Of a DNA stretch of 64,000 nt, positions 1 through 12,400 are shown piece by piece. The position numbers and the translations under genes are program-made. The notes beneath the pieces are model-generated. The model was given only the letters and a program-made list of their open reading frames with translations. It was not told the origin of the DNA and did no database searches. The first letter of the stretch is position 1; each line of letters begins with the position of its first letter. The stretch spans positions 26,314,833 through 26,378,832 of the forward strand of contig NC_087062.1 of NCBI RefSeq assembly GCF_963678635.1, read 5' to 3'. The DNA comes from Symsagittifera roscoffensis. Its lineage: Eukaryota > Xenacoelomorpha > Acoela > Convolutidae.

Positions 1-720
1 CCTGAACAAATTTCAAGACTTTTCTTCAAAAAAATTAAGAAAAAATCATCACGACCTATATAAGAGTCTGAACGATGATCAGCAACTCCTTAAAAAAATG
101 CTGGAATAAGCCTTAATGAGGCCGTCGATCTTTACGATCTCAGATTTTTTAGCCTCCAGATTTTCTTCACGACTCTTCGAGTCGTCAGTACATACAGCCA
201 ACAGACAGTTGGAAAAGAGCCAATGAACGCAAGTAAACATAAAAAACTCTCTTCTTTCGAATTTCCAAGAAACAGATGCCAGCTCTTTGATTGCTAGAAG
301 AGTATATGATTGAATATTTTTTTCATAAGAGAGAACTGGGATCAATAGGTAAAGTTTTCATTTGGCTGGGAAATGTGATAATTAATTTCCATTTTGGAAA
401 TTAGAAGTCGATCACGTTTTTCGTGACCTTTACAATTCCTTTGTTTGATTGCGGAGTTTGCCTTCTTTTAGCAAAGGAAATGAACTGAACTTAAAAAGAA
501 ATTCAAAATCAAACCGCGAAAAACTAAATTTGAGCCTAAACAAATTTTGACTTTTCCTGATAAAAAAACATCGCGACCTATATTAGAGTCTGAACTACGG
601 TCAACGACTCTAACAAGATTAGACGGTTGTTATGCCATCAGCACAAAATCTTCAAGTCTCACATATATCTCAAAACATCTTGAGACATTTTTAGCAACTT
701 CATGAACAGCACGAAAGAGA
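1..720. repeat. Dispersed repeat, copy A, in the 3' flank of the nucleoporin gene
   Basis: Segments here recur within this window. A block around 187-410 (an ACAGACAGTTGGAAAAGAG motif, then a CTGGGAAA motif) is matched at about 3486-3760. A block around 530-640 (beginning TGAGCCTAAACAAA) is matched near 3835-3920. The first ~100 bases look like the end of a further copy, because they resemble the 530-620 stretch. There is no convincing ORF. This is most likely a non-autonomous transposon or degenerate repeat family. From about 720 to 1086 I see nothing recognisable. Confidence 0.55.
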
Positions 721-1086
721 TCAAATTAGGCTTTAAAATTTAAAATAAATTGAAACGAATCCCATTCCGGCGTTCATCGACTCTCTTAAAAACAAAACAC
801 TTCTCGACAAAGACTTTCAAAATATATATTCGGAATCCGAATGATGACTTAAAGGGTGTTGAAATGATCCTTCCGTGGACGATTACCCCGAGATCCTTGT
901 TAGAAGTACCTGAAAATGCCTAGAAAAAAATCACTTGGGTCATTAACCCTTCCCATTCATAGGGAGGTCAGAACAAGCTGAAAATCAGGAACTCCTATTC
1001 AAGTTTGGTATATAGACAATTGATCATCTAAAACATCTAATTTCAACGGCAACATATAGGCATGCGATCATTCAACCTTTTCAGCA

Positions 1087-4000
1087 CTAACCAAAATTGA
1101 ATGCTGGCGCAGGCTGATTACTGTTCGCACCTTGTCCAAATGTAAATGAAGGAGCACTGGGTGCTGCAGTTCCAGACGAAATACTTTCCAAGGAACCTAA
1201 AAAACAGTTCGCAATTTTAAAGAAACATACTAATGACTAGAAATTTCGTTGAAAAATAAAAAAAACAAATTCAACTCACTTTGTCCAAAAACAGGTGTCT
1301 GAGTATTGCTGGCACCTGAGTTTCCAAATAGGGATGATGTCGGGTTTGAGCCCGTGTTTGGGAAAGTTGTGGTCGCGCTGCTACCCCCGAATGAAGGAGC
1401 ACTGGATTTACTGGCTGAATTTGATCCGAAAATGTTCTGTGAGCCAAAGGTTTGAACTGGGGCGTTGCTTGTACCATTAATGCCTCCAAAAATATTGGAA
1501 ATGCCAGGCGATGCGGAAGTCGTCGAAGATACTCCTCCAAACATAGTAGAAACTTGTGATGAATTATTTGACGCTGCTGCTGAGTTGCCTCCAAAAGGTG
1601 TAGCAATAGATGATTGTGTCGTCTTCTGTTGAAAGGAACCAAAAGTTGAGTTTGCTGTTCCTCCGGCGCCAAACAAAGCAGGGGCTGCATTTTGAGAACT
1701 TGAGTGGTTGTTATTACCTCCAAAAGTGAATGTACCACTGGTATTTGATGCAGTGGTTGACAGACCACCAAATTTGAACATACTAGTAGCCGAACTTTGA
1801 CTCGACGAGTAGAAGGCACCAGTGAACATAGAGTGTCCTCCAAAAGGAGCAGTTGCACCAGCTGCAGGCTGTGCACTAGCAGCAGCCGGGAACCCAGCTC
1901 CAAATATAGGAGCAATCACTGCAGTAGGAGCCGCACTTGTTGCAGCAGGCTTCGAAGGAGCGCCAAAGAGATTCGAAACAGTGCCATCAGTAGCAGGAGC
2001 TGTGCTCTTGGAAGGTGTCGATGAAAACGAGAAATTTGACTGGAAAGGAGTCGCAGTCGCGGACGTTACGGATCCCGAACCAAATATTGACGCAGTTGAC
2101 ACTGTTGATGCCACCGAGGTACTGACACCATGGTTAAATAAGTTTGTTCCTGAAGCAGCAGTACCCGGTAATGTCAAAGATCCCGTTGTTGACTTCGTTA
2201 ATTGACCGAACATATTCGATCCTGACGAAGGTTGCAAACTTGCAGGTGCATTACTTCCAAAAAGCGAACTTCCTGTAAAACTGCTGGCGGATGGTCCTGT
2301 AGAGGCACTTGCTTGCGTAGATGGTGTTAACGAAAAATTTCCCGACTTCTGGTCTTCGGCCTTTGGACCAGTTGGATTTGCAAACGTACCGAAACTCATA
2401 GTATTCACAGCGTTGTTATTAGTCGACGGACTGAACTTGAAGTTTGCCATGGGCCCTGCCGACGATACGTTTGGTGCTACTGAGCTGGCTACAGCTGGAC
2501 TTGAAAATGCAAAAGAAGCTGGTTTAACAGACGCTGCTGTAGTTGAGTTTGTAGAAGGGCTGGATTGATCTGTATTGGGAGCTCCGAATTTAAATGTCGA
2601 TAAACCAGATCCAGTTAGCGATGAAGCTGATGTACTGAACTGTGGCGTGAAGGAAAAGGAGGGAATCGACGGAGCAGCGGATGACATGTTCGAAGATTGT
2701 TGTGTACTTTCCGTTAGTTTTGCTCCAAAGTTGAAACTAGGAACCGCGCTTGTTTTTGGAGGAACAACCGACGAATTGAAATTGATGCTTCCGAAAAGTG
2801 AAGATGAAGTTGTGACTGACTTCGCAGGTTCAGAAGCTGCTGATACAGGTTGATTTGAGAAATTTATCGAAGGTTTGTTCGCAGTTTCGCTTACTGTTCC
2901 GTTTGTTTTTGGCGCTTCCGGCAAACTCTCAGCTGGTTTGGGCAGCGCAACTGCTGAGCAACCTCCGTCTTTTGACATTCCGAAAGCAGTATTCTGAATC
3001 AACGGAGCAGACGTGAAACTTGGTACACCCGTGGCGATCTTACCAGTTACTGATGACATCATAGTTTGACTATTGTGGGTGTTCTGAATTCCTGTTGTCG
3101 TTGTTGCGCTGTTTGAATTCGAAGCTGAGCTCGCAAAAACGGCAGCAAATGAAACTGTTGAAGAAATAGGTGCATCATCAGCGGTTTTAGTCTCGGTTGT
3201 CTGGGCAGGTTTGAACGAGGAGGTGGACCCAAGCAAACTTTTGTTCACCTTAGTCACTAAAACTTTGATTAAGGTCAGAAATTTGTACACATCCTATTGA
3301 TATGCTGTAACGAACCCGATGAACAAAACCTCAAACTTACCAGCTGTTATCTCGTCATCCAATCCCATTAATCTTCGCACTCGCTCATTTTCAAATTCCT
3401 GGTCTCGCTCAAAATCTTTCCTGTTAAACTGTCTCACCTGAAACAACACTATAAAATAAACAAATAAAAATAGATGTCAAAAAAACATATCCAACAGACA
3501 GTTGGAAAAGAGTCAATCAACGCAATTAAACAGAAAAAAAATACCAACTTGTTTTTAGAAAAAAAAACTCAACTTTCGAATTTCAAAAAATATATAAGGC
3601 TAAAAGTTCTTTGAATTTCTAGAACATTTCTATGACTGCTACTTTCTCAATAAAATTGACCCAATTTGAGAAAACTGGATCGATAGGTACATTTTTCAAT
3701 TCGCTGGGAAAACTGAAAATTAAATTGTACTTTCAAAACTAAAGTTCGATGGTGGAATTAGCCTTCCTTTTAACAAGGAAATTAATTAACCTTAGTACGA
3801 AATCAAAGTCAAGCCACAAAAAAATAAAATTGAGCCTGAACAAACCTTAAGACTTTCCTAAAAATAAAATAAAACAAGGATAGCCGGTTACTATGCAAGT
3901 GGCACAGAATGTTCCGACCATAGTCTTAAAAAAAGTTTTTTTTTCAAAATATCGACGTTTTTTCCAGCGTGGTGTGATAAAAGGAGTTGAAGAAAAACCT

Positions 4001-5903
4001 GGAGATTAGGTATATTCGACAGCCATAGTAAAATAAGCAAATTGAAAAACAAACTATTTTTAGAAAAGTTACTTGAAAAAAGAAAAACTCAAAATTTTTT
4101 AAGTTTTGCAGTTTTTTAAATTTTTGAAACTTTTGATTCCAAAAAGGCGCCTTAAAAACTCAAAGTAAACTAACGTTACTCAAGTAAATTAAGTTTTTAC
4201 GTTTTACATTAAGCTATTTTAATCTTTTAAGCAGTTAACATAAAACTGCTCGCTCGCTTTATTCGCTGGAAACAAGACAAAAAATTTAAAGCCCGTTTTT
4301 CTCGACACGGGGGAAAATGTATCGAATTTTTTTATGTGTCTCGAATCACGACTGTAAGGGCTTTATGATATACCACTCAACCCAGTCCGATGATTATTTG
4401 TGAAACTTGATTTTGCGTGGAAAAAAACTACGCTCATCAACTCTAAAACATTTAAGACAACGATAATCCGACTATTGAATTTTTCCAAAAAGAAAAACAT
4501 TTCAAATTCCACGCATTAGGTCCAGCTGGGACTCGAACCCTAGACTTTGTAAATCGAAGGTGCGTGCTTTACTCCTAGACTAATTAAGAGAGTCCTGGAA
4601 GATTTTGACCTTTTATAATAAAGCAAGGTTCAATTTCTGCGATTTGTAAGATGTTCACGGAAAAATTCTAGTTCCCGATTACAAGTATACTTTCTCGCGC
4701 AACGGAGAAAAACTTTCTCTTGAAAATCACACGACCTAAATAAGCTTTAAGCGAATTCCTTTCTAATCGATTTAAATACGCGCCTATACTATTGATACTT
4801 TTTAATAGAAAAAAAATTAACATGAAGCTTACTGTGTCTTTTTCTGACCCACTAGTTTCGTTCCAGTCACTGTCCGTATTGGTCGACACCTCTCTCAAAA
4901 TCACTTTGATCGGCTGCACGTAATAGGGCGCTGTAATGAAACTGTTGCTGGATATGGAATGTGACTGTTGCCCTGTGCCGTACGGCACCTAAAAGGAAGA
5001 GCTATAAAGCTTCACAATTGATCGATGACGGTGAGCTCATGTAAAAATCTAATAAGCACCGGGATAGCAGCGTCTAGCAAATAAGGCTACAATGTTTATA
5101 ATAGATGTTTCACCTAACTGATTGCGGCATCTCGAAGTCTATGAACTTACCATTTACATGATATCTTCATCTATCATTGTGTATATCAAATTTCACTGCC
5201 ATACCTGATGATTCAACGCGTAATTCACCAGGGAAGGGGGACGACTGTCCAATCCACCAATCGAGTTAGAGAGCCCGCTCTTTTGGAAAGTGGAGCTGTT
5301 GGAGAGGTCGCTTCCAGGCACTGAGTCCGGCGTGGTACACCTGGATAGTGTTGCAGCATTGTTTCCGTCTGGGTTGATGAAACCGTGATTATCCATCGAA
5401 GCAGAAACCGTCTTGTTCATTTCCTGGATTAAAACAACCCCAGTCATTAGGATGATTATTGCGGCGGTTGCAACAACACGACTGCAACAATCGAAGCCTT
5501 AGCTTCAGGAAATCTACATTTCTTACAGCCACTCAACCTAAACGCCAGCTAACTCAGAAGCTCTTTGTTCATTCAAATTGAATTATTAGATCCGCGCCCT
5601 TTATCAGGCATTGTCATTACTTGCACTAAACACCAAGCTGTCGTTAATACCATCATAATTGTCCTAGTTTCGGCTTTTTCAGATCTTTCGTTTTCCCAAT
5701 TGCCATACATGAAACACTGATGGTTATTTTTATCGGTGAAAACACACAATTACCTCTGTGAGCCATTGCCGTGAGGTGCTCAAGGATGCCAGAAGAGCAG
5801 CGTCTCGCCAGAAACTCTTGTTGCTAGCAGCAGATGATTCTGTAGCATTGATCTGCTTTTCTTCACCTTCTTCTTCCTTGTCATCAATTGTGGGCATATT
5901 CAT
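1087..5903 (-). CDS. FG-repeat nucleoporin, six coding exons
   Basis: This is a spliced host gene built from GT-AG sites with matching phases. Exons on the minus strand are 5903-5754 (ATG at 5903), 5423-5205, 4988-4833, 3437-3341, 3256-1280 and 1196-1087 (stop TAG at 1087-1089). Donors include GTAATT, GTATGG, GTAAGC, GTAAGT and GTGAGT. The first three junctions are phase 0 and the last two phase 1. The predicted product is about 902 aa. The N-terminal ~175 residues are polar with no clear domain, and the short fourth exon encodes a charged helix-like stretch (RKDFERDQEFENER). The large fifth exon is Ser/Thr/Ala-rich with many FG, FGS, FKFG, NFG and LFG motifs, and the last exon ends in FTFGQ and FNFG. 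FG repeats of this kind form the permeability barrier of the nuclear pore and bind transport receptors. I cannot say which nucleoporin it is (Nup153- or POM121-like are possibilities). The first exon could be preceded by 5' UTR exons. The splice sites are read from the sequence, not confirmed by transcripts. Confidence 0.85.
3486..3925. repeat. Dispersed repeat, copy B, inside an intron of the nucleoporin gene
   Basis: This is a diverged second copy of the repeat at 187-640. It lies in the intron between the third and fourth coding exons and shares the ACAGACAGTTGGAAAAGAG block, the CTGGGAAA block and the TGAGCCTGAACAAA block in the same order and orientation. The rest of the intron (3925-4510) is AT-rich with homopolymer runs and nothing recognisable. 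Confidence 0.5.
4519..4590 (-). pseudogene. tRNA-like sequence (tRNA pseudogene or tRNA-derived SINE)
   Basis: On the minus strand there is a B-box-like GGGTTCGAGTCCC followed by CTGGACC, preceded by an A-box-like TTAGTCTAGGAG about 40 bases upstream and an anticodon-loop-like CTTCGAT between them. The anticodon stem and the 5' acceptor strand do not pair properly, so it is unlikely to be a functional tRNA. It sits in an intron of the nucleoporin gene. Confidence 0.45.
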
Positions 5904-5910
5904 CTTTCTC

Positions 5911-7100
5911 CTGAATTGTATCGAGAATATACGAAACTTAGCTAACTTATGATGTAAAGACACAGGGGCGAAGCTGCACTTCGCAAATAAGGGCAAAAAT
6001 AGCAAAAGAATCTTCATAATTGCAAGAAACAAAAAACAAGGTATTCTTCCAAGATAAGATTTTTTGACTGCTATGTGTTGAGTAATGAAAAATAGAGTCG
6101 GTTCTCTTCATCATGAAAACGAATATACTATTACTATTAAGGTTTTTAAAATAAAAAATTAGGTAAGTTTAAACTTAAACCCCGCACCTCTCGGTTTGTG
6201 AAACATTCGAATAGAACAAGCGTTTAATTATTTACAGAGGCGAAGCAGCGCTTCGCAAACACAAGCGAGGAAAATGCAAAAAAAAGAGCACTAAACAGGC
6301 AAAACAAAGTTAAATAAGGAAAAGATTAAAAATACACTTGAAAAAAAATATTAAGATTAGAAGTATCATGTTCTAACATCTGCTCTACAACCACTTGTAA
6401 TTGAACTAATACTAGCCATAGCCACCAATAGATAAGCTACAGTTTCCATCAAATTGCCAATGTTATGCAACAAAAATTCGACAACAAAAAATCTCTATTT
6501 TAATGTTCCGGATTTGAATATCCGACCTCTTGATTAGGATTCTCACATCCTCCCATCTGCGCCACGCTTTCTTGCAAGTAAACTAGTGAATCAGCTAATT
6601 ATGGATCTACCTATTCTAATATTTTAAATCACATAATGTACTGATACGGGAATGCGTAATTTTCAAAAAAAATGGACTTACAGTAAACCCTGGTGTTTCT
6701 CTGCTTGATTACGGGATTAACCGCTTAAGAAAAGAAGAAAACTACTACTCGCTCTTTCAATTGAAGTCTTTATCTAAGATTTGGCAGGGCAGTTTTCGAA
6801 AAAAAAAATAAAAAAAGATTCTAACAACCGATCAAAAATTTGACTTTTCGCATATCCATAAACTTTTCTCTAGTAAGCCATGAGTATAGCATCTGTTTTC
6901 CACACCCTGATTTCAAGATTGAAGAGTTCCTCGCCTGATTTTTTAATTTGAAGCCTTAATTTCAGATTTAACAAGTAATTTTTGAGAATAGTTACAAAAC
7001 TTCTATAAAAAACCAGTATAAAATTTAAAAAAGAATTTTTCCGAAATCCAGATCATCTTTTCTACAAAAAACAATGTAAGACAGATTACGCAAGGAAAAT
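5911..7100. other. Intergenic AT-rich stretch upstream of the nucleoporin
   Basis: No ORF is supported here. The region should contain the promoter of the minus-strand nucleoporin. Two short hairpin-forming motifs of related sequence occur, GCGAAG..CTTCGC near 5969-5985 and GCGAAGC..GCTTCGC near 6240-6256. A tRNA-like sequence lies at 6502-6571 (separate entry). Confidence 0.4.
6502..6571 (-). pseudogene. tRNA-like sequence with T-arm hairpin
   Basis: On the minus strand a GTGGCGCAGATGGGAGG block resembles a tRNA D-arm/A-box. It is followed about 25 bases later by a perfect CGGAT..ATCCG stem around a TTCAA loop (6508-6523), resembling a T-arm/B-box. The anticodon stem and acceptor ends do not pair convincingly. 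It is probably a decayed tRNA or SINE head. Confidence is low. Confidence 0.35.
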
Positions 7101-7135
7101 CTAAAAACAATGATAGTTTTATTGAATTATCAATA

Positions 7136-8830
7136 TCAAACCCAGCAGAGGTTGGTTTTTGAAGAACAAAGCTCTAAGAAAACGTGCAAAACTTCTAAAA
7201 ATGGACATTTATTACTGCCAAGTTTTTTCTTCAAAACGCAGGGCATATGGAAGTACCGTATAAAGAATTTGATAAGTATGCATTTCAGTCCCATAGGCTG
7301 CATGAACTTGACCCAGGTTGGCAGGAAATCTGCAAGTCTGGGCATTCTGTACCAAAAACTGTCGCGGCAACGTTCTTTGGAGATCAAGGGCAAGCGGAAA
7401 AGCTGACTCTCTGATGATCTGCTGGCTACTCTAAAGTGGTTACTGCAATCGTAGTCGTACTTCGATGAAAGGATATTAGAAAGCATCAATAGGGGGCATA
7501 TGTTCATGTTGAGGGACAGTGGAACTATACTCAATTGTTGTAGGCGGTCCTTGTATGGTAGGTCGTAAACACCAAGTATCCATTTTGAACATAGGCGCTG
7601 ATCGCCCTCAAGAACACGCGCATCTGTTTTTGAAGCATGCCAGGCGACTGATGAATAAGTAATATTTGGTACTATCAAAAGATTTGGCACTGATGAATAA
7701 GTAAGATTTGGTACTTTGTTGCAGCGAGGACAAATGTGTTCCGTCCATGAAAGATTTTTGCAGATAATGATCCCAAGATCAGACTCACTTTCTGATTGTT
7801 GAAGTTCGCGAGCACCAAGCAGCACTAGGGTACGTGGCTAGCTCTTTCCAAAAACGAGATGATGACACTTATCCAAGTTGAAAGGTAACAAGTTGCAAGG
7901 CGACCATTCGGAAAGAACAATCATTTTGAATATCCGATAAGTTTTCAAGGATAGATAACAACTTGGCATCGTCCGCGAACATGAATGGTTGACGAGCAAT
8001 CGGCTGAGAAATCTAGAACGTAAGTCAGGATTAAAAGAGGACCCAACAGTGATCCTTGGGGGACCCCACTAATAACAAAGAGTGGGCACGAGGCAGCATT
8101 GCCTATAGAGGCATACTGTTGTCGGTTGCTGATGTATGATTTTAAAAGCTTCAGTAGTCTACCGCGGACCCCAATTTTTTCCAATTTTGAGAGGAGATAT
8201 TGATGTTCTATCTTGTCGACTGCTTTGCTGAAATTGAGATGAACGACGTTAACCGACGTATTTGGAGTTTGATATCCCTTATATAGAGAGTTCAGAAAAG
8301 ATAACAGCTGTGGAGCACCTCAGTCTGAAACCAACTGATTCGGATGAAGTAGGGCGTGGCAAATGAGTAAAGCTCGTCGAAAATGCAATTTTCGAAAACT
8401 AACTATGTCCAAGAGAGTAACGGGGCTATAATTTTAAGCAAGCAACCGATTTTACTTTTTGGTATATCGGGGTCATGTTGCCGATTTGCTTCTGGTTCGG
8501 GAATATTCAAATTTGTTTTATTTTGTAGGAATGAGTGGACAGTGACTTCGCTAGTCCAGGTGCTCTGTGAAAAAGAACATGTGGGGTTTGTCGGAAGCTC
8601 GAGATTTCGTGATGTCACGGTGAGATATGATCTTCAGGACACGGGTCTCTGATTAGTCAAAGTCGGATATGTAGCGACTGGAATGCTTGTTTGGTTCATA
8701 TAATGATAAAGTCGAACCATTGGAAAAGACACTCTGAAAGTTTTTGTTAAATAGATGTGCTTGGTCTGCGGGTGCCGATTCAAGCTTTTCCTTGAGCTGC
8801 ACAGTTGGCGCGATTGGGTTTGCCTTCTTT
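7136..8830 (-). pseudogene. Decayed LINE, 3' half: reverse transcriptase and C-terminus
   Basis: This is the minus-strand remnant of an APE-type non-LTR retrotransposon. Reading along the minus strand: a pre-RT stretch at 8830-8653 (KKANPIAP, then an FNKNFQSVF motif); RT motif GVPQGSLLGPLL within 8184-7945; the FADD catalytic box at 7979-7968 in a shifted frame; DLGIIICKNLSW near 7770; and a C-terminal block with RDSFWYRMPRL near 7350. Several frameshifts and stops separate these pieces, so the copy is dead. The family is CR1/Jockey-like by motif pattern; I cannot be more precise. The 5' half lies at 12969-14164, displaced by the younger LINE inserted at 8831. A short tandem duplication (GATGAATAAGTAA motif) at about 7650-7715 is internal to it. 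Confidence 0.8.
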
Positions 8831-8855
8831 AGTGACGTAAAGAAGGCAAACCCAA
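8814..8855. repeat. Perfect 18-bp inverted repeat at the 5' junction of the inserted LINE
   Basis: The left arm (8814-8831) is old-LINE target sequence. The right arm (8838-8855) is its exact reverse complement, separated by a 6-base loop (GTGACG). The right arm is therefore a fold-back copy of the target flank fused to the 5' end of the younger LINE. Confidence 0.85.
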
Positions 8856-8936
8856 ATTTCACAACCAAATTAAATTTCTAGCGATCAGTCGGTTCATTTT
8901 AATGTCTTATTTTTAATTTCGCTTTTAATCGCCAAC

Positions 8937-9362
8937 ATGTTTGACCTCGAAACTTTCCGAAATCTGAACGACGAATTGAAATACGAGCTGTATAAAGACT
9001 TAGTCGAAAATGTTACTTATTTTAAACGAATTATCGAAAACTTAACTGTATCAACGAAAGAGGAAGAAAGAGGAAACAAATTTTTTGATCTAGAAAATTT
9101 TAAAAACACGGGCAATTCGAAAATTACAGAAAACAAATTTGAAAACGAATGGAGCAAGATTGGAACTCGGAGCAGAAATCAGAACAAACGAAGCGAAAAT
9201 AACCAAGATTCTTTTAGGGGTTCTGATATTAATGCAAACACATGTGAGATTACAACCCGCCCCAGAATGAAGCAAACCCAACAATCATCAAATTTAGATC
9301 CAAAAACGGCAGAAATGTTACAATTTTTCCAAAACGGTGCAAAATTTTTTAGGAAATACTAG
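8937..9362 (+). CDS. LINE ORF1, small charged protein
   Basis: The product is 141 aa and starts at the ATG at 8937. It is rich in Asn, Glu, Lys and Phe, with an amphipathic N-terminal ~45 residues (MFDLETFRNLNDELKYELYK) that could form a helix or coiled coil, followed by a polar basic region with Arg/Asn/Gln. I see no zinc knuckle, RRM or esterase motif. By position it is the LINE ORF1, expected to bind the element RNA. It is shorter than typical LINE ORF1 proteins. The function is inferred from position, not from a recognisable domain. Confidence 0.65.
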   Translation: MFDLETFRNLNDELKYELYKDLVENVTYFKRIIENLTVSTKEEERGNKFFDLENFKNTGNSKITENKFENEWSKIGTRSRNQNKRSENNQDSFRGSDINANTCEITTRPRMKQTQQSSNLDPKTAEMLQFFQNGAKFFRKY

Positions 9363-9418
9363 TTTCGCATTTTTTCTTGGTGCAAACTTTGGCGATTATT
9401 TAATTTATTTAACCTATT

Positions 9419-12400
9419 ATGCTGAATATTAAATTCTGGTTGTTTTGTGCAATTTTTCTAATTTCCAAGGCTCAGATGGAAACTAAAGAAAAAACTATTG
9501 TTTACTGGGGCTATCTAAGCTGCCAGCAAAAGATATTATCAACGAAATGTGGGATAAATGAGCGGAGAGCTACCACACTGACTCATCTTTTCCTTTTCGC
9601 GTTGTTACTGACCCAAAGTGGGGATGTTGAAAAAAACCCTGGTCCTATCGAAACCATTGAAACAGTCTACGGTATCTGCTCAAAAAATTGTGCAAATCTT
9701 AAATTTGTTCATTTGAATTTTCAAAGTATTATTAGAAAACGGATGCAATTGAAAAAATTTCTTGATGATATGGGCGAAAACACAATTATAGGAATTTCCG
9801 AAACGTGGCTTAAAAAAGAAGATAGTGACAATTTATGGAATTTCCAACCTAGAACGCATGCGATGTTCAGATATGATAGGCAATCAGCGGTAAAAAAGAA
9901 AGGCGGTGGCGTTTTGTTATATATACCAGTCAAATTGGCTCCGAAATTGAGGCCTGATCTAAATTTATTTGATAAAGAAAAATATGAGTCAGTGTGGGTT
10001 GAGTGCAAATCTACATTTAACATTTCGAGTAAAGAAAAAATGTTAGTTAATTTGTGTTATAACCCAAGCAGATCAAACTTTATTGATTTTTTGGAACAAT
10101 TAACGCTTAACATAGATAATGCTTTTTCAGTTTCTAATAAAATTACGCTTTTGGGTGATTATAACATAAATTATCTGGATAGCAAAGAAAAAGAAAATTT
10201 AGATTCTATAATTATTCCATATGGATTGAAGGTTTTTTGTCCAAACGATGAGACCAGAATTAGTTCCTCAACAAAAACTCATATCGACTACATAATCAGT
10301 GACTATGAAACAAACGGCATTGAGTTTTGTTTTGATACACCTTATAAAACCGACCATTTTGCTTCATTTATTTTGACGGATATAAAATGCGGCAAAATTT
10401 TACCGAGGATAATTACGACTTTCAATAAGAAAAATTATCAGAAAAATGAATTTTGCAATTCACTCTCCGCTCTTCCTTGGTATCTCTTATATCAATGTAC
10501 AGACGCACAAAACATGTTCTCGACGATGATTTATTTAATTTCTTGTGCTCTACAGCAACATGCTCCTATCGAAAAAAAGTTTGTTCGTAATTTTAAACCA
10601 AAAAACGTGTTGAAAACGGAATGGTTCGATTCAGAATGTCAGCAATTGTTGACTAAGAAACAGAATTCACTCAGATCATATCGCAGTCAAAGCACAAGCG
10701 ATAATTGGTCAAAGTACCAGTTTTTACGTAATCAAATGAGCAAATTGATTAGAAGTAAACAATTCGATCATTCAAAAAATTGTTTTTCACTTCTCAGCAC
10801 TATCCAACAAAAATGGAAATATATTAACCAAGTTAGAGGTACATGTTCTGGCAACCATCGAATTACAGTTCTACGAAATTCCTTCAATGAAATGATAACC
10901 CAAGACAAAAAAATTGCCAATCATTTAAATTATATTTTTTCAAACTTAGGCGAATTTTTCGGCGCTAAAAAGCCTCCGAATTACAACAAATCTGCCTCTG
11001 AATCTGCATCTTTTCATTTTCAACACATTACAGTGAAGCAATGCTTTGATATAGTTCGAAAAATCAATGTTGGAAAACCTCTCGGACCTTGTACCGTACC
11101 TGCTTGGGCAATCATTGACGGTCAATCAGTTATAGTTCCACATTTAACTTTTGTCATAAATACTTGCTTAGATGAGAACATTTTCCCGATCGAACTGAAA
11201 AAAGCAAACGTAACCCCTTTGTTCAAAAAAGATGACCCAATGGATGCAAAAAATTATCGGCCAATATCAATAACTTGTGCTTTTTCTAAAATTTTTGAAA
11301 AAATTTTACATGCCCAAATAACAGAACATCTTGACAAATTTCAAATAATGACACCATTTCAATTCGGATTTCGCAAAAACATTTCAACACAAGATGCTCT
11401 TGTTTATGTGACAGAAAGTATTCGAAATCAAATAGATTCAAAAAAAATCGTACATGCAGCTTTATTAGATCTGTCCAAGGCTTTTGATTCTATTTCGCAT
11501 GAAGTTTTAATTGAAAAAATGCTTTCTCTCGGTTTTTCAAATGGAGCAAATGCTTTAATTGCTAGCTTCCTAAACAAACGTATTCAAAGAGTAAACGTCA
11601 ATGGAATTTTTTCAGACTGGATTGAAATAAAACGAGGTGTTCCACAAGGAACGGTACTTGGTCCGTTGTTGTTCAATATTTATGTTAATGACATACAAGA
11701 GCGATTATATGAGGGTTGTACTTTAGTTCAATATGCTGACGACTGTATGGTTTTTTCCTCTTCTATAATTTCTGAGGATGCTTTGAATCGATTGCAAAAA
11801 TCACTCAATAATCTAACGGAATTTTTTGCAGAGAACCAATTGAATCTGAATGCATCTAAATCGGAATTTATAACATTTTGTCAAAAAAATGATAGCAAAA
11901 ATGTGGATACTGATAAACTAGTAATTAGTGGGCATTATGTAGCCAAAAAATCAGAATGCAAATATTTAGGCATAATTCTTGATTCAAGTTTATCTTTTCA
12001 TGCTCAAATCAAAACAATTCTCCAAAAAATGGCCCAAGGGATTAAAACTATTGATACAATTGGACAACAACTGCCGACATTATCATTAGTTGCCTTGCTT
12101 CATTGTCTTGTTTTATCACATTTAGATTATTCAGCAATTTTTTTACAACAAATTAATGCTACTTTGATGCTATCTCTGGAGAAACAGTTGAACTGGGCGC
12201 TAAAAAGAACATATTTCAGATCGAATTTTAAATCTTCTTCCCTTCTTCGCATTAGCAAATCGTTCATTGGAATCGAGAAAAGAATTGAGTTAAAGTGTAT
12301 AACATACTTATACCAATATCTTACAAACAAAAAGAAGGCTTTTGAAAATACACTGAGACTACCGACTGCCAATTATAGGCTCAACGAAAGAACGAAACAA

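Noticed and set aside
1822-2853. Plus-strand open frames opposite the FG exon
   Set aside because: They are antisense shadows of the repetitive FG-coding sequence; the minus-strand frame has FG motifs and splice sites.
4519-4590. A functional tRNA
   Set aside because: B-box and T-arm are good, but acceptor and anticodon stems do not pair.
7110-7406. Plus-strand 98-codon ORF
   Set aside because: It is antisense to the C-terminal block of the decayed LINE.
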